The position numbers and the translations under genes are program-made. From Rhodocyclus tenuis (lineage in GTDB: Bacteria; Pseudomonadota; Gammaproteobacteria; Burkholderiales; Rhodocyclaceae), in the NCBI RefSeq assembly GCF_014197755.1, contig NZ_JACIGE010000010.1, positions 62,001 through 126,000 of the forward strand: a DNA stretch of 64,000 bases, written 5' to 3'. Of the stretch, positions 46,834 to 55,701 are shown piece after piece. The notes under the pieces are model-generated. The model saw nothing but the letters and a program-made list of their open reading frames with translations, was not told the origin of the DNA and made no database searches. How positions within the stretch are numbered: position 1 is the stretch's first letter; each line of letters begins with the position of its first letter.

Positions 46834-48018
46834 ATGGAGTACCGGATCAAGGCCGTCCAGCCGGGACGCGGCGTCACCTGCCTGCGGCTCGACGCCAGCA
46901 ACCCCGCCGACGCCACGCGTCGCGCCGAAGCGCTCGGCTGCACCGTGCTCTCGGTCAGCCGTGGCCTGAGCCTTGGCCTGTCGCGCAGCAGCGGCCAGTT
47001 TCCCGTTCTGCTCTTCGCGCAGGAACTGCTCGCCCTGCTGCGCTCGGGCATTTCCGTACTGGAAGCCGTCGAAGCCCTGCTCGAAAAGGAATCGCGGCCC
47101 TGGGTGCGCGGCGTGCTCGACGGCGTGCATGGTGCGCTGCGCGAAGGCAAGACGCTGTCGGCGGCGCTGGAAGCCTCGGCCGCCTCCTTTCCGGTGCTGT
47201 TCATCGCCGCCATCCGTGCCAGCGAGCGCACCAGCGGCCTCGATGAAGCACTCTCGCGCTACGCCGCCTACGCCACGCAACTCGAAAACCTGCGCGGCCG
47301 CCTCACCAGCGCGGCGATCTATCCGCTGCTGCTGGTCGGCGTCGGCGGTCTCGTCATCCTTTTCCTGATGGGCTTCGTCGTGCCGCGCTTTGCGCACATC
47401 TACGAAGACTTCGGCGGCGAACTGCCGTGGATCTCGCGCCTGCTGCTCGAATCGGGCAGCTTCGTCGAGAACGCCTGGCCGCTGCTCCTCGTCGCTGCCA
47501 GCGTCGCCGTCGCCACGCTGTTCAGCGGCCCCGGTCGCAGCGCACTCGGCCGCCTCGGCGAACGCATTGCCTGGCGCATCCCGGCGCTTGGCGAGCGCCT
47601 GCGCGTCTTCCAGCTGGCGCGCGCCTACCGCACGCTGGGCATGCTGCTGCGCGGCGGCATCCCGACGCCGCAGGCGATGCGCATGGTTTCCGGGCTGCTC
47701 TCGGCGAAGCTGGCGACGGCGCTTGAGCGCGCGCGCATCAAGATCACCGAAGGCATCGCGCTTTCCGTCGCTTTCGAGCAGGAAGGACTGAGCACGCCGG
47801 TGGCGCTGCGCATGCTGCGTGTCGGCGAACGCGCCGGCAACATGGGCGAGATGATGGAACGCGCCGCCGCCTTCCACGACGAGGAAATGTCGCGCTGGGC
47901 CGACTGGGCGACGCGCCTGTTCGGGCCGGTGCTGATGCTGTTCATGGGCGTGGTCATCGGCGTCATCGTCGTCTTCATGTACCTGCCGATCTTCCAGCTG
48001 GCGGACAGCATCCGATGA
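46834..48018 (+). CDS. gspF: Type II secretion inner-membrane platform protein GspF
   Basis: 394 aa. Two T2SF domains, each followed by membrane helices: first LFAQELLALLRSGISVLEAV, helix YPLLLVGVGGLVILFLMGFV; second FQLARAYRTLGMLLRGGIPT, final helix VLMLFMGVVIGVIVVFMYLP. GERAGNMGEMM is typical. It forms the membrane platform that couples ATPase movement to pseudopilus growth. Three bases after gspG; its stop overlaps the gspE start. Confidence 0.92.
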   Translation: MEYRIKAVQPGRGVTCLRLDASNPADATRRAEALGCTVLSVSRGLSLGLSRSSGQFPVLLFAQELLALLRSGISVLEAVEALLEKESRPWVRGVLDGVHGALREGKTLSAALEASAASFPVLFIAAIRASERTSGLDEALSRYAAYATQLENLRGRLTSAAIYPLLLVGVGGLVILFLMGFVVPRFAHIYEDFGGELPWISRLLLESGSFVENAWPLLLVAASVAVATLFSGPGRSALGRLGERIAWRIPALGERLRVFQLARAYRTLGMLLRGGIPTPQAMRMVSGLLSAKLATALERARIKITEGIALSVAFEQEGLSTPVALRMLRVGERAGNMGEMMERAAAFHDEEMSRWADWATRLFGPVLMLFMGVVIGVIVVFMYLPIFQLADSIR

Positions 48019-49685
48019 ACGATCCACGCGTTCCCGCCAGCATGGCGCAGCCCTTCAGCGCCGAGGAGATCGCCGCCGCGCGCAGCCGCGACGAGTCACT
48101 GGTCGATGCGCTCGAAGCGGTCAGCGGCCTCGCGCCCGCCGATTTCTGCCGCCGCCTCGGCGCGAGTGTGCGCCTGCCGGTGCTGACGCTGGCCGAACTG
48201 CAATCGCTGCCGGCCGGCTTTGCGCACATCCCCTTCGGCGACGCGCTGCAACGCGGCTGCGTCCCCCTCGAAGGCGCCGACGGCCAGTTGCTGCTGGCCA
48301 TCGCCGATCCATTCGATTTTGCCGTCGCCGACTGGGCGCGGCAACGTGCCGGCCGGCCGCTGGCGCTGCGTCTGGCGCACCGGGGCGACATCAGCGCCTT
48401 CCTCGCCTCTTACGAGGAATCGCTGCACGCCATGGACGACATCGTCTCCGACGCCGGCAACGCCGACGACGACAGCGGCGGCGAGGAAATTTCGCTGAAG
48501 AGCATCGGCGAGGACGCCAGCCCGATCGTCCGTCTGGTCAATTCGACCTTGTATGACGCGCTGAAAGCCGGCGCCAGCGACATCCACCTGGAAACCGCGC
48601 CCGGCGGCATCTTCATCAAGTACCGCATCGACGGCGTGCTGGTCAGTGTCGGCGGCGTCCAGGGGACGGAGACGGCCGAGCAGGTCATCTCGCGCATCAA
48701 GGTGCTCGCCGAGCTCGACATCGCCGAGCGCCGCGTGCCGCAGGACGGACGTTTCCGCATCCTCGGCGGCGGCCGGCGCATCGACGTGCGCGTCTCGATC
48801 ATGCCGAGCATCCACGGCGAAGACGCGGTGCTGCGTATCCTCGACCGGCAGCGCATCAGCGACAGCGTCAGCGGTCTGCGCCTGGAAACGCTCGGCTACG
48901 AGGGCGCAACGCTGGCCTCGCTGCGCCAGCTGTCGAACGAGCCCTACGGCATGCTGCTGGTGACGGGGCCCACCGGCAGCGGCAAGACGACGACGCTCTA
49001 CGCCGCCATCGGCGAAATCAATCACGGCCACGACAAGATCGTCACCATCGAAGACCCGGTCGAATACCAGCTGCCCGGCATCCTGCAGATTCCGGTCAAC
49101 GAGAAGAAGGGCCTCACCTTCGCGCGCGGCCTGCGTTCGATCCTGCGCCACGACCCGGACAAGATCATGGTCGGCGAAATCCGCGACGGCGAAACGGCGA
49201 CCATCGCCGTGCAGGCGGCGCTCACCGGCCACCTGGTGTTCACCACCGTGCACGCCAACAACGCCTTCGACGTGCTCGGCCGCTTCACGCACATGGGCGT
49301 CGATCCCTACAGTCTGGTCGCCGCGCTCAACGGCGTCGTCGCGCAGCGGCTGGTGCGCATCAACTGCCCGCACTGCGTCGAGGCCGAACAGCCGTCACGG
49401 CAACTGCTCGACCAGGCCGGCGTCGACGACATCAGCGGCTTCGACTTCCGTCGTGGCCGCGGCTGCGCCCAGTGCCGCGGCACCGGCTTCAAGGGACGTC
49501 GCGCCATCGCCGAAGTGCTGATCCTCGACGACCTGCTGCGTGAAATGATCTCGGCGCGCGAACCCGTGCGCCAGATCAAGGAGGCGGCAAGGCGCAAGGG
49601 CACGCGCCTGTTGCGCGAAGCCGGACTCGATCTGGTGCGGCGCGGCCAGACCAGCCTCGCCGAACTCGACCGCGTGGTGGCCTGA
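48015..49685 (+). CDS. gspE: Type II secretion ATPase GspE
   Basis: 556 aa hexameric ATPase. N-terminal MshEN/N1E region, then the ATPase core with Walker A GPTGSGKTTTLYAAI, Asp box (TIEDPVEYQLPGI), Walker B (RHDPDKIMVGEIRDGETA) and His box (GHLVFTTVHANNA). A tetracysteine zinc motif, CPHC ... CAQC, lies near residues 454-492. PilB-type proteins share this layout; the GspG/F context supports GspE. Coupled to gspF by ATGA. Confidence 0.92.
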   Translation: MNDPRVPASMAQPFSAEEIAAARSRDESLVDALEAVSGLAPADFCRRLGASVRLPVLTLAELQSLPAGFAHIPFGDALQRGCVPLEGADGQLLLAIADPFDFAVADWARQRAGRPLALRLAHRGDISAFLASYEESLHAMDDIVSDAGNADDDSGGEEISLKSIGEDASPIVRLVNSTLYDALKAGASDIHLETAPGGIFIKYRIDGVLVSVGGVQGTETAEQVISRIKVLAELDIAERRVPQDGRFRILGGGRRIDVRVSIMPSIHGEDAVLRILDRQRISDSVSGLRLETLGYEGATLASLRQLSNEPYGMLLVTGPTGSGKTTTLYAAIGEINHGHDKIVTIEDPVEYQLPGILQIPVNEKKGLTFARGLRSILRHDPDKIMVGEIRDGETATIAVQAALTGHLVFTTVHANNAFDVLGRFTHMGVDPYSLVAALNGVVAQRLVRINCPHCVEAEQPSRQLLDQAGVDDISGFDFRRGRGCAQCRGTGFKGRRAIAEVLILDDLLREMISAREPVRQIKEAARRKGTRLLREAGLDLVRRGQTSLAELDRVVA

Positions 49686-49686
49686 G

Positions 49687-50535
49687 ATGAACGGCACGCT
49701 GCTCCCCGAACGCATCGACGCGCATCTGGCGCCGGACGAAATCGTCCTGCGCCGGCGCACCGGCAGCTGCCGCCTCGCCGTCTCCCCCGATCCCGACGCA
49801 CCGTCCTGGTACGCCGCACTCGCCGCGCTTGATCGCGCACTGCACGCCGAAGCGCCGCGCCACCCCGGCAGCCGCCTGCCGCGGGCGCTGGCGACGGCCG
49901 TCGCGCCGCGCCTGCACATCGTTCTCGCCGGGCAATACGCGCGCTGGCTGCTGCTGCCCTGGCAGGCGGAAATCGCCTCGCCGGTCGAAGTCGATGCGCT
50001 GGCGCGGCTGCGCCTGCGTGAAATCTACGGCGACACGGCGCGCCACTGGCAGGTGAGCTGCGCCGAACGTCCGCCCGGCGAAGCAACGCCGGTCTGCGCC
50101 ATCGACAAGGAACTGCTCGACGGGCTGCGCGCGCTCGCTGCACAACATGGCTGCCGGCTGGAGAGCGTCCGGCCGCTCTTCGCTGCCGCTGCCGATCACT
50201 GGCGCAAGAAGCTGCCGCGGGGTGTCGTCTGGTTCGGCCTGCTCGACAAGGCCCACCTCAGTCTCGGGCTGCTGCACGACCGGCGCTGGCTGGCGCTGCA
50301 CAGCGAAAGCATCGATCCCGCGGACCACGCCGCTGGCGAGGCGATCGCCGGTCTGATGGCGCGCAGCGCCCTTGCCGCGGGCGTCGCCACCGATGCCGCC
50401 CGTCTGCTGCTCTGCGGCGACGGCGCCGGCGAGTGCGTGACGACGCTGCCCGGCGCCGCCGTCAGCCCGCTCGGTGCCGCCCTGCCCTGGTTGCCGGCAG
50501 CGGCGGCGAACAGCCAACGCGAAAGCGCCGCATGA
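49687..50535 (+). CDS. PilM/GspL-like secretion-associated protein
   Basis: 282 aa, one base after the gspE stop, coupled to the next gene by ATGA. Sequence identity to GspL or PilM cannot be claimed by eye, but position and layout (an actin-like cytoplasmic protein before PilN- and PilO-like genes) support it. Segments such as LHIVLAGQYARWLLLPWQAE and GVVWFGLLDKAHLSLGLLHD fit an ASKHA-type beta sheet. No membrane helix is evident, so it resembles PilM rather than full GspL. Confidence 0.55.
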   Translation: MNGTLLPERIDAHLAPDEIVLRRRTGSCRLAVSPDPDAPSWYAALAALDRALHAEAPRHPGSRLPRALATAVAPRLHIVLAGQYARWLLLPWQAEIASPVEVDALARLRLREIYGDTARHWQVSCAERPPGEATPVCAIDKELLDGLRALAAQHGCRLESVRPLFAAAADHWRKKLPRGVVWFGLLDKAHLSLGLLHDRRWLALHSESIDPADHAAGEAIAGLMARSALAAGVATDAARLLLCGDGAGECVTTLPGAAVSPLGAALPWLPAAAANSQRESAA

Positions 50536-51092
50536 CGCCGCTCGCCATCGATTTTGTCGCCGCGCCGCGCCGTCAGATCGGCGTCGTCGGCTTTGTCCTC
50601 TTTCTCGCCGGCGCTGCCACGCTCGCCGCCGTCAGCTTCGACCTCGACGACAAGGAAGAGCAGCGGGCGTCTGCCGAAGCGCGCCTGCGCAGCCTGACGC
50701 GCGCCATCGCCGCGCACCAGCCGGTGAAAACCGCCGCCGTCGCCCCAGGACGCAGTGCCAACACCGCCGCCAGCGCCAGCGGCCCAGCCGGCAAGATCCT
50801 GCCGCAACTGAAAGCCCCCTGGCATACGCTGCTCGGCGAACTCGAGAGCGCGTCGGGATTGCCGGTAGCGCTACTTGGCGTCGACGCCGACGCGCGCAGC
50901 CGGCACCTGCGTCTGACTGGCGAGGCGAAAAGCATCGACGACATGCTCGCCTTCGTCGAACGCCTGCGCGAGAGCAAGCATCTGCAGGACGTTTTCCTGC
51001 TCGGCCACGAGGCACGCACGGTCGGTGCCGTCAGCGTCATCGCCTTCACGGTCGCCGCCAGCTGGCCCGAAGCACGGGATGGCGCCCGATGA
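50532..51092 (+). CDS. PilN/GspL-C-like inner-membrane assembly protein
   Basis: 186 aa from ATG 50532. One N-terminal membrane helix (IGVVGFVLFLAGAATLAAVS) after a short cytoplasmic stretch. A coiled region (DKEEQRASAEARLRSLTRAI), a low-complexity linker and a small ferredoxin-like periplasmic domain follow (LTGEAKSIDDMLAFVERLRE). This is the arrangement of PilN and the GspL C-terminus. Assignment is by architecture and context. Confidence 0.6.
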   Translation: MTPLAIDFVAAPRRQIGVVGFVLFLAGAATLAAVSFDLDDKEEQRASAEARLRSLTRAIAAHQPVKTAAVAPGRSANTAASASGPAGKILPQLKAPWHTLLGELESASGLPVALLGVDADARSRHLRLTGEAKSIDDMLAFVERLRESKHLQDVFLLGHEARTVGAVSVIAFTVAASWPEARDGAR

Positions 51093-51979
51093 GCAGGCCG
51101 CCGGCAAGGCCCCGTGTGCCGCTCGCCGCACAGCTGCGCTATCTGCTGCGCCGTGCCGGCTGGCCGGCGCTGGCCGGGCTGGCGCTGTTCGCCGGCGCGC
51201 TGGCCATGCATTACGCCTATGTCGAGCCGGCCGAGCAGCAGATCGGCGAACTGCGCGCGAAGATCGCCAAGGCGCGCAGCCTGCCGCCGGTGGTGAACAC
51301 CACCGCCACCGACGCCGACAGCGTGCTCGCCGCGCTGCCGGCGCGCGACACGCTCGAACACGCGCTCGGCGTCATCCATCAGGCGGCGGCCGCCGACGGT
51401 TTGAGCACCGCCGTCGCCGAGTATCGCGCGCGCCAGGAAGGCGAATTCACGCGCTACGAGATCGCCCTGCCGGTCAAGGCCGCGTGGACGCCGCTGCGCC
51501 ACTGGCTGGCAGCGGTCGTCGACACCCAGCCGGCACTGGCGGTCGACGAGCTCTCGCTGCATCGCGACAACGCCGAAGGCGAGCCGCTCGCCGGCCGTGT
51601 ACAGCTGACGCTTTACCTGCGCAGCGCGGCCACCTCGGGCCAGTCGGGCGAAAGCACCCTGCCCGAGCGCAGCGAACTCGCGGCGAGCGCCGTCGACGCG
51701 CCGCAACTCTTCGCCGCCCGCTCCTGGCAACCGCCACCACCGCCGCCACCACCCATACCGGCACCGACCGCGCCGCCGCTGCCCTTCAAGTTTGCCGGCC
51801 GGCTGATGGAAGAAGACGGACTGAAGATATTCCTGAACCAGAGCAACAAGACGATCCTCGTCAAGCAGGGCGACCACCTCGGCAATTACGACATCGAACG
51901 TATCGACAAGAGTTCGGCCGTGTTCGTTTACCGCCCGCTACAGGAAAAACAGACCATGATTTTTGGAGGTGACGATTGA
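51089..51979 (+). CDS. PilO-like protein fused to a GspC/PilP-type domain
   Basis: 296 aa. One N-terminal helix (AGWPALAGLALFAGALAMHY) followed by a coiled segment and a PilO/GspM-type periplasmic domain (ALGVIHQAAAADGLSTAVAE, PLRHWLAAVVDTQPALAVDE). A proline spacer (eight consecutive Pro) and a C-terminal HR/PilP-like domain come next (LPFKFAGRLMEEDGLKIFLN, ILVKQGDHLGNYDIERI). In standard systems GspM/PilO and GspC/PilP are separate proteins. The fusion would link platform and secretin in one chain. Overlaps gspD by TTGA. Confidence 0.65.
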   Translation: MSRPPARPRVPLAAQLRYLLRRAGWPALAGLALFAGALAMHYAYVEPAEQQIGELRAKIAKARSLPPVVNTTATDADSVLAALPARDTLEHALGVIHQAAAADGLSTAVAEYRARQEGEFTRYEIALPVKAAWTPLRHWLAAVVDTQPALAVDELSLHRDNAEGEPLAGRVQLTLYLRSAATSGQSGESTLPERSELAASAVDAPQLFAARSWQPPPPPPPPIPAPTAPPLPFKFAGRLMEEDGLKIFLNQSNKTILVKQGDHLGNYDIERIDKSSAVFVYRPLQEKQTMIFGGDD

Positions 51980-54081
51980 CCAAGCCGCCCCGGGCCGCAC
52001 GCCTGCTTGTTGCCGCCGTGCTTGCCGCGAGCCTGCTCGCCGGCTGTGCCAGCCACCCGGCGATCGAAGCCAGCCGCCAGCTGATGGCCAGCGGCAATAC
52101 CGACGCCGCGATGCAGCGCCTGCTCGAAGCGACGCAACGCTCGCCCGACGACATCGAGCTGCGCGCCGCTTTCCATCGCCAGCGTGACCTTGCCAGCGCG
52201 CAGCTGCTGGCCAGCGCCGACGGCGCGCGCAGCAGTGGTCGCGAGGAAGAGGCCGAAGCGCTCTACCGGCGCGTGCAGCGTTTCGACGAGAAGAACGCCC
52301 GTGCCGCCAGCGGCCTCGCCGCCATCGCCGCCGACCGCCGGCGCAACACGCTGGTCAGCGAAGGCGAAGCGGCACTGGCCAAGGACAAGCCGGCGCTCGC
52401 CGAACGCAACGCGCGCACCGTCCTCGCCGAAGCACCGGCGCACGGCGGCGCACGCGCGCTGCTGCGTGCCGTGCAGGAAAGGCAGGCGCGGGAAGAAGCC
52501 AAGGCATTGGCGCCGAAATCGCCGGCACCCAAGCCGATTTCGCTCGAATTCCGCGATGTGGCGCTGAAGGCCGTCTTCGAGGTGCTGGCGCGCTCGTCGG
52601 GGATCAACTTCGTCTTCGACAAGGACGTGCGTTCGGACACCAAGGTCACCATCTTCATCCGCAACAGCAACGTCGATGAAATCGTCCGCCTGATCCTCGC
52701 CACCAACCAGCTGGAGAGCAAGCAGCTCAACGAAAACTCGCTGCTCATCTACCCGAAGACCGCGGCCAAGGCCAAGGAACACCAGGAAATGGTCGTGCGC
52801 AGCTTCTTCCTCGCCAACGGCGACGCCAAGCAGGCGCAGACGATGCTGAAGAACGTGCTCAAGGCCAAGGACATGTTCATCGACGAGCGCCTCGGACTGG
52901 TGGTCATCAAGGACACGCCGGAAGTGGTGAAACTCGCCGAGCGCCTGATCGAGTCGCTCGATCTGGCCGAGCCGGAAGTGATGCTCGACCTCGAAGTGCT
53001 TGAAATCAGCCGCAGCCAGCTCTACGAGCTTGGTCTCGATTTCCCTGACCAGATCGGCTACGGCAAGATCACGCCGGATGTGGTCAACAAAGTCACCGAC
53101 ACCAGCGGTGTCACCATCAGCCAGACGACCACCTTCGGCGGCGTTCTCGCTCCTGGCAACATCGATCTGCGCAGCCGTGTCGGGCTGACGACCTTCGTCG
53201 CCAATCCCGGCCTGCTGCTCAACCTCAAGTCGAACGGCGGCGACAGCAAGCTGCTCGCCAACCCGCGTATCCGCGTCAAGAGCCACGAGAAGGCAAAGAT
53301 CCACATCGGCGACAAGCTGCCGGTGTTCACCACCACCGCCACCGCCAACGTCGGCGTTGCCGCGTCGGTGTCGTACATCGACGTCGGCCTCAAGCTCGAT
53401 GTCGAGCCCGTCGTGCATATGGAAGACGAGGTGGCGATCAAGGTCGGCCTCGAAGTGAGCAGCGTGGTCAAGGAAATCGCCGGCCCGTCGAACTCGACCG
53501 CCTACCAGATCGGCACGCGCAGCGCCGCCACCTCGCTGCGTCTGCGCAACGGTGAAACGCAGGTGCTCGCCGGTCTGATCAGCAACGAGGAGCGCAACAG
53601 CGCCGCCAAGCTGCCCGGATTCGGCGACGTGCCGCTGCTCGGCCGGCTGTTTGCCAGCAACAAGGACAGCAGCAACAAGACCGAGATCGTGTTGCTGATC
53701 ACGCCGCGCATCATGCGCAACCTGACGCCGCCGCAAAGGAGCGACCCGGCACTGGCCGCCGGCACCGAAAGCAATGTCGGTGCGCCAGCGCTGCGCATCA
53801 GCCCGTCGGCGCCGCGCAGTCTGGGCGTCGGCATGAGCCGCAATGCCGCTCCCGCGCCAGCGGCAGCAGCGCCCACCGGCGACGCCGGCCAGCCGCCGGC
53901 AGCGCCCGAAGCGCCGGCCGACAACACGCCCGGACTGCCGCCGCCGGAAGCGCTGTCGCCGCCCGACGAGATCAAGGTCAACGCGCCACCGCCCTTCGTC
54001 AATGCCGGCGACCCGATCAACCCGGCGCCGCCAGCCGCCAACCCGGCGCCGGGCGCCGCCAACGAAAGCCCGCCGCAGTGA
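51976..54081 (+). CDS. gspD: Secretin (GspD/PilQ family) lipoprotein
   Basis: 701 aa. The start is TTG 51976, supported by an excellent GGAGGTGA and a TTGA overlap with the upstream stop. Lipoprotein signal LLVAAVLAASLLAGC (Cys24). N-terminal TPR-like region (about 30-170), secretin N domains (ISLEFRDVALKAVFEVLARS; LNENSLLIYPKT), then the secretin core VLLNPRIRV-like LLANPRIRVKSHEKAKIHIG and the VPLLGRLF/IVLLITPRIMR signature. The long Pro/Ala-rich C-terminus (about 600-701) is unusual. Outer-membrane pore of the system. Confidence 0.9.
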   Translation: MTKPPRAARLLVAAVLAASLLAGCASHPAIEASRQLMASGNTDAAMQRLLEATQRSPDDIELRAAFHRQRDLASAQLLASADGARSSGREEEAEALYRRVQRFDEKNARAASGLAAIAADRRRNTLVSEGEAALAKDKPALAERNARTVLAEAPAHGGARALLRAVQERQAREEAKALAPKSPAPKPISLEFRDVALKAVFEVLARSSGINFVFDKDVRSDTKVTIFIRNSNVDEIVRLILATNQLESKQLNENSLLIYPKTAAKAKEHQEMVVRSFFLANGDAKQAQTMLKNVLKAKDMFIDERLGLVVIKDTPEVVKLAERLIESLDLAEPEVMLDLEVLEISRSQLYELGLDFPDQIGYGKITPDVVNKVTDTSGVTISQTTTFGGVLAPGNIDLRSRVGLTTFVANPGLLLNLKSNGGDSKLLANPRIRVKSHEKAKIHIGDKLPVFTTTATANVGVAASVSYIDVGLKLDVEPVVHMEDEVAIKVGLEVSSVVKEIAGPSNSTAYQIGTRSAATSLRLRNGETQVLAGLISNEERNSAAKLPGFGDVPLLGRLFASNKDSSNKTEIVLLITPRIMRNLTPPQRSDPALAAGTESNVGAPALRISPSAPRSLGVGMSRNAAPAPAAAAPTGDAGQPPAAPEAPADNTPGLPPPEALSPPDEIKVNAPPPFVNAGDPINPAPPAANPAPGAANESPPQ

Positions 54082-54560
54082 AACAGCGGCGACACGCGTC
54101 CGGTTTCACGCTGATCGAACTGGTGGTCACCGTCGCCATCGTCAGCGTGCTCGCGACGATGGCGCTGCCGCTGGCCGAAACGACGATCCAGCGCAGCAAG
54201 GAAGCCGAACTGCGCAGCGCCTTGCGGCAGATCCGCGAGGGCATCGACGCCTACAAGCGCGCCGGCGAGGAAGGCCGCATCCAGCTGCGCGCCGACGCCT
54301 CGGGCTATCCGCCAAGGCTGGAAGTGCTGGAAAACGGTGTCGAGGACATTCGCCGCCCCGACCTCGCCAAAATCTATTTCCTGCGCCGCCTGCCGCGCGA
54401 CCCGTTCAACGCCGACCCGAGCCTGCCGGCGGCCGAAACCTGGGGCAAACGCAGCTACGCCAGTGCGCCCGACAACCCGGCGCCCGGCGACGACGTTTTC
54501 GACGTCCATTCGCTGGCCGAAGGGCGCGGTCTCAACGGCATTCCCTACCGCCAGTGGTGA
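54078..54560 (+). CDS. Type II secretion pseudopilin (GspG/H-like)
   Basis: 160 aa, GTG start overlapping the gspD stop. Prepilin motif SG-FTLIELVVTVAIVSVLAT, Gly9 cleavage and Glu +5. The body keeps the GspG-like DPFNADPSLPAAETWGKRSY and ends DVHSLAEGRGLNGIPYRQW. It closely parallels the next gene's C-terminus (VKSGAEGNGLDGSAYSEW), suggesting tandem duplication. Confidence 0.82.
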   Translation: MKQRRHASGFTLIELVVTVAIVSVLATMALPLAETTIQRSKEAELRSALRQIREGIDAYKRAGEEGRIQLRADASGYPPRLEVLENGVEDIRRPDLAKIYFLRRLPRDPFNADPSLPAAETWGKRSYASAPDNPAPGDDVFDVHSLAEGRGLNGIPYRQW

Positions 54561-54564
54561 GCGC

Positions 54565-54942
54565 ATGAAGAAACAGCGCGCCTTCACGCTGATCGAACTG
54601 ATGGTGGTGATGGCCATCGTCGCGCTGCTGCTAAGCATCGCCGCACCGCGCTACTTCAATCACCTTGAGCGCGCGCGCGAAGCGACGCTGCGCCAGTCGC
54701 TGGCGGTGATGCGCGACGCCATCGACAAGTTTCACGGCGACACCAGCGCCTACCCGGAAACGCTCGAAGACCTCGCGGTCAAGCGCTACCTGCGCGCCGT
54801 TCCCGTCGACCCATTGACCGACAGCGCCGAAACCTGGGTGATCGTGCCGCCACCGCCGGCCAACGGAGCCGGCCGCGTCTGGGACGTGAAGAGCGGCGCC
54901 GAAGGCAACGGCCTTGACGGCAGCGCCTACAGCGAGTGGTGA
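54565..54942 (+). CDS. Type II secretion pseudopilin with Ala at the cleavage site
   Basis: 125 aa. N-terminus MKKQRA-FTLIELMVVMAIVA: Glu +5 is present but the residue before the cleavage site is Ala rather than the near-invariant Gly. The C-terminal part is GspG-like (VKRYLRAVPVDPLTDSAETW). Four bases after the preceding pseudopilin gene. Confidence 0.82.
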   Translation: MKKQRAFTLIELMVVMAIVALLLSIAAPRYFNHLERAREATLRQSLAVMRDAIDKFHGDTSAYPETLEDLAVKRYLRAVPVDPLTDSAETWVIVPPPPANGAGRVWDVKSGAEGNGLDGSAYSEW

Positions 54943-54946
54943 GTTG

Positions 54947-55528
54947 ATGCCGCCGCGAAACGCGCCGGTGCACAGCGTGATGCGAGGAGCGCGCCGCGCG
55001 CGCCAGCGTGGCTACACCTATCTGCTGCTGCTTTTTGCCGTCGCCGCGATGGGCCTGCTCACCGGTATCGCCGCCGAAAGCTGGACGACGCTGGCGCAGC
55101 GCGAACGCGAGGCCGAGCTGCTCTTCGTCGGCAACCAGTATCGCGAAGCCTTGCGCCGCTATGACGAAGCGCTGCCCGGCACCGATCTGCGCGGTCCGGC
55201 TAGGCTGGAAGACCTGCTGCGCGACCCGCGCTTTCCCGACACGCGGCGCTACCTGCGCCAGCTCTACGCCGACCCGGTGACCGGCCGCTTTGACTGGGTG
55301 CTGGTGCGCGAGGGCGGCCGCATCGTCGGCCTGCACAGCCGCTCGACGCAGGCACCGCTGAAGAGCGACGGCTTCCTTGCCCGCGACAATGCGTTGCGCG
55401 GCGGTAAAACCTATGCCGACTGGCTGTTTGGCCGCGGCGCGATCAGCCCGGCGAGCACCAGCGCGAGCACTGGCGCGGCATCGGCCGGCACGGGCGCCGC
55501 CGATAGTCCTAACGGGCTAACTCGCTAG
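54947..55528 (+). CDS. GspK-like/minor pseudopilin lacking Glu +5
   Basis: 193 aa from ATG 54947. Prepilin-type segment RG-YTYLLLLFAVAAMGLLTG: Gly cleavage site and hydrophobic helix are present, but +5 is Leu rather than Glu. GspK tip pseudopilins also lack Glu +5; this protein is shorter than GspK (about 300 aa). It matches small T2SS proteins of betaproteobacteria with GxTYL-type starts. The C-terminus is Ser/Thr/Ala-rich. Its last codons overlap regulatory motif copy 2. Confidence 0.7.
   Translation: MPPRNAPVHSVMRGARRARQRGYTYLLLLFAVAAMGLLTGIAAESWTTLAQREREAELLFVGNQYREALRRYDEALPGTDLRGPARLEDLLRDPRFPDTRRYLRQLYADPVTGRFDWVLVREGGRIVGLHSRSTQAPLKSDGFLARDNALRGGKTYADWLFGRGAISPASTSASTGAASAGTGAADSPNGLTR
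55504..55519 (+). promoter_or_regulatory. Inverted-repeat motif copy 2, upstream of the EpsA-like gene
   Basis: TAGTC-CTAACG-GGCTA: same 5-6-5 geometry as at 46276, with one arm mismatch. It is centred 190 bp before the LuxR-type gene and overlaps the end of the last pseudopilin gene. Confidence 0.5.
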
Positions 55529-55701
55529 GGCAGCGGCATAGCTTCAACGTAACAGTCGGCGTTTAACTTTCATTTACGCTTTTTCGCCCTTGCCAGACCC
55601 GACAGGTTACCCGCCATGCCAAATCAGCCTCACGCCATCCCTTGTCCGCAGCACCCGGCCGCCACGGCCTTACCTGCTGCGACAGTGCGCCGACACGTGA
55701 C

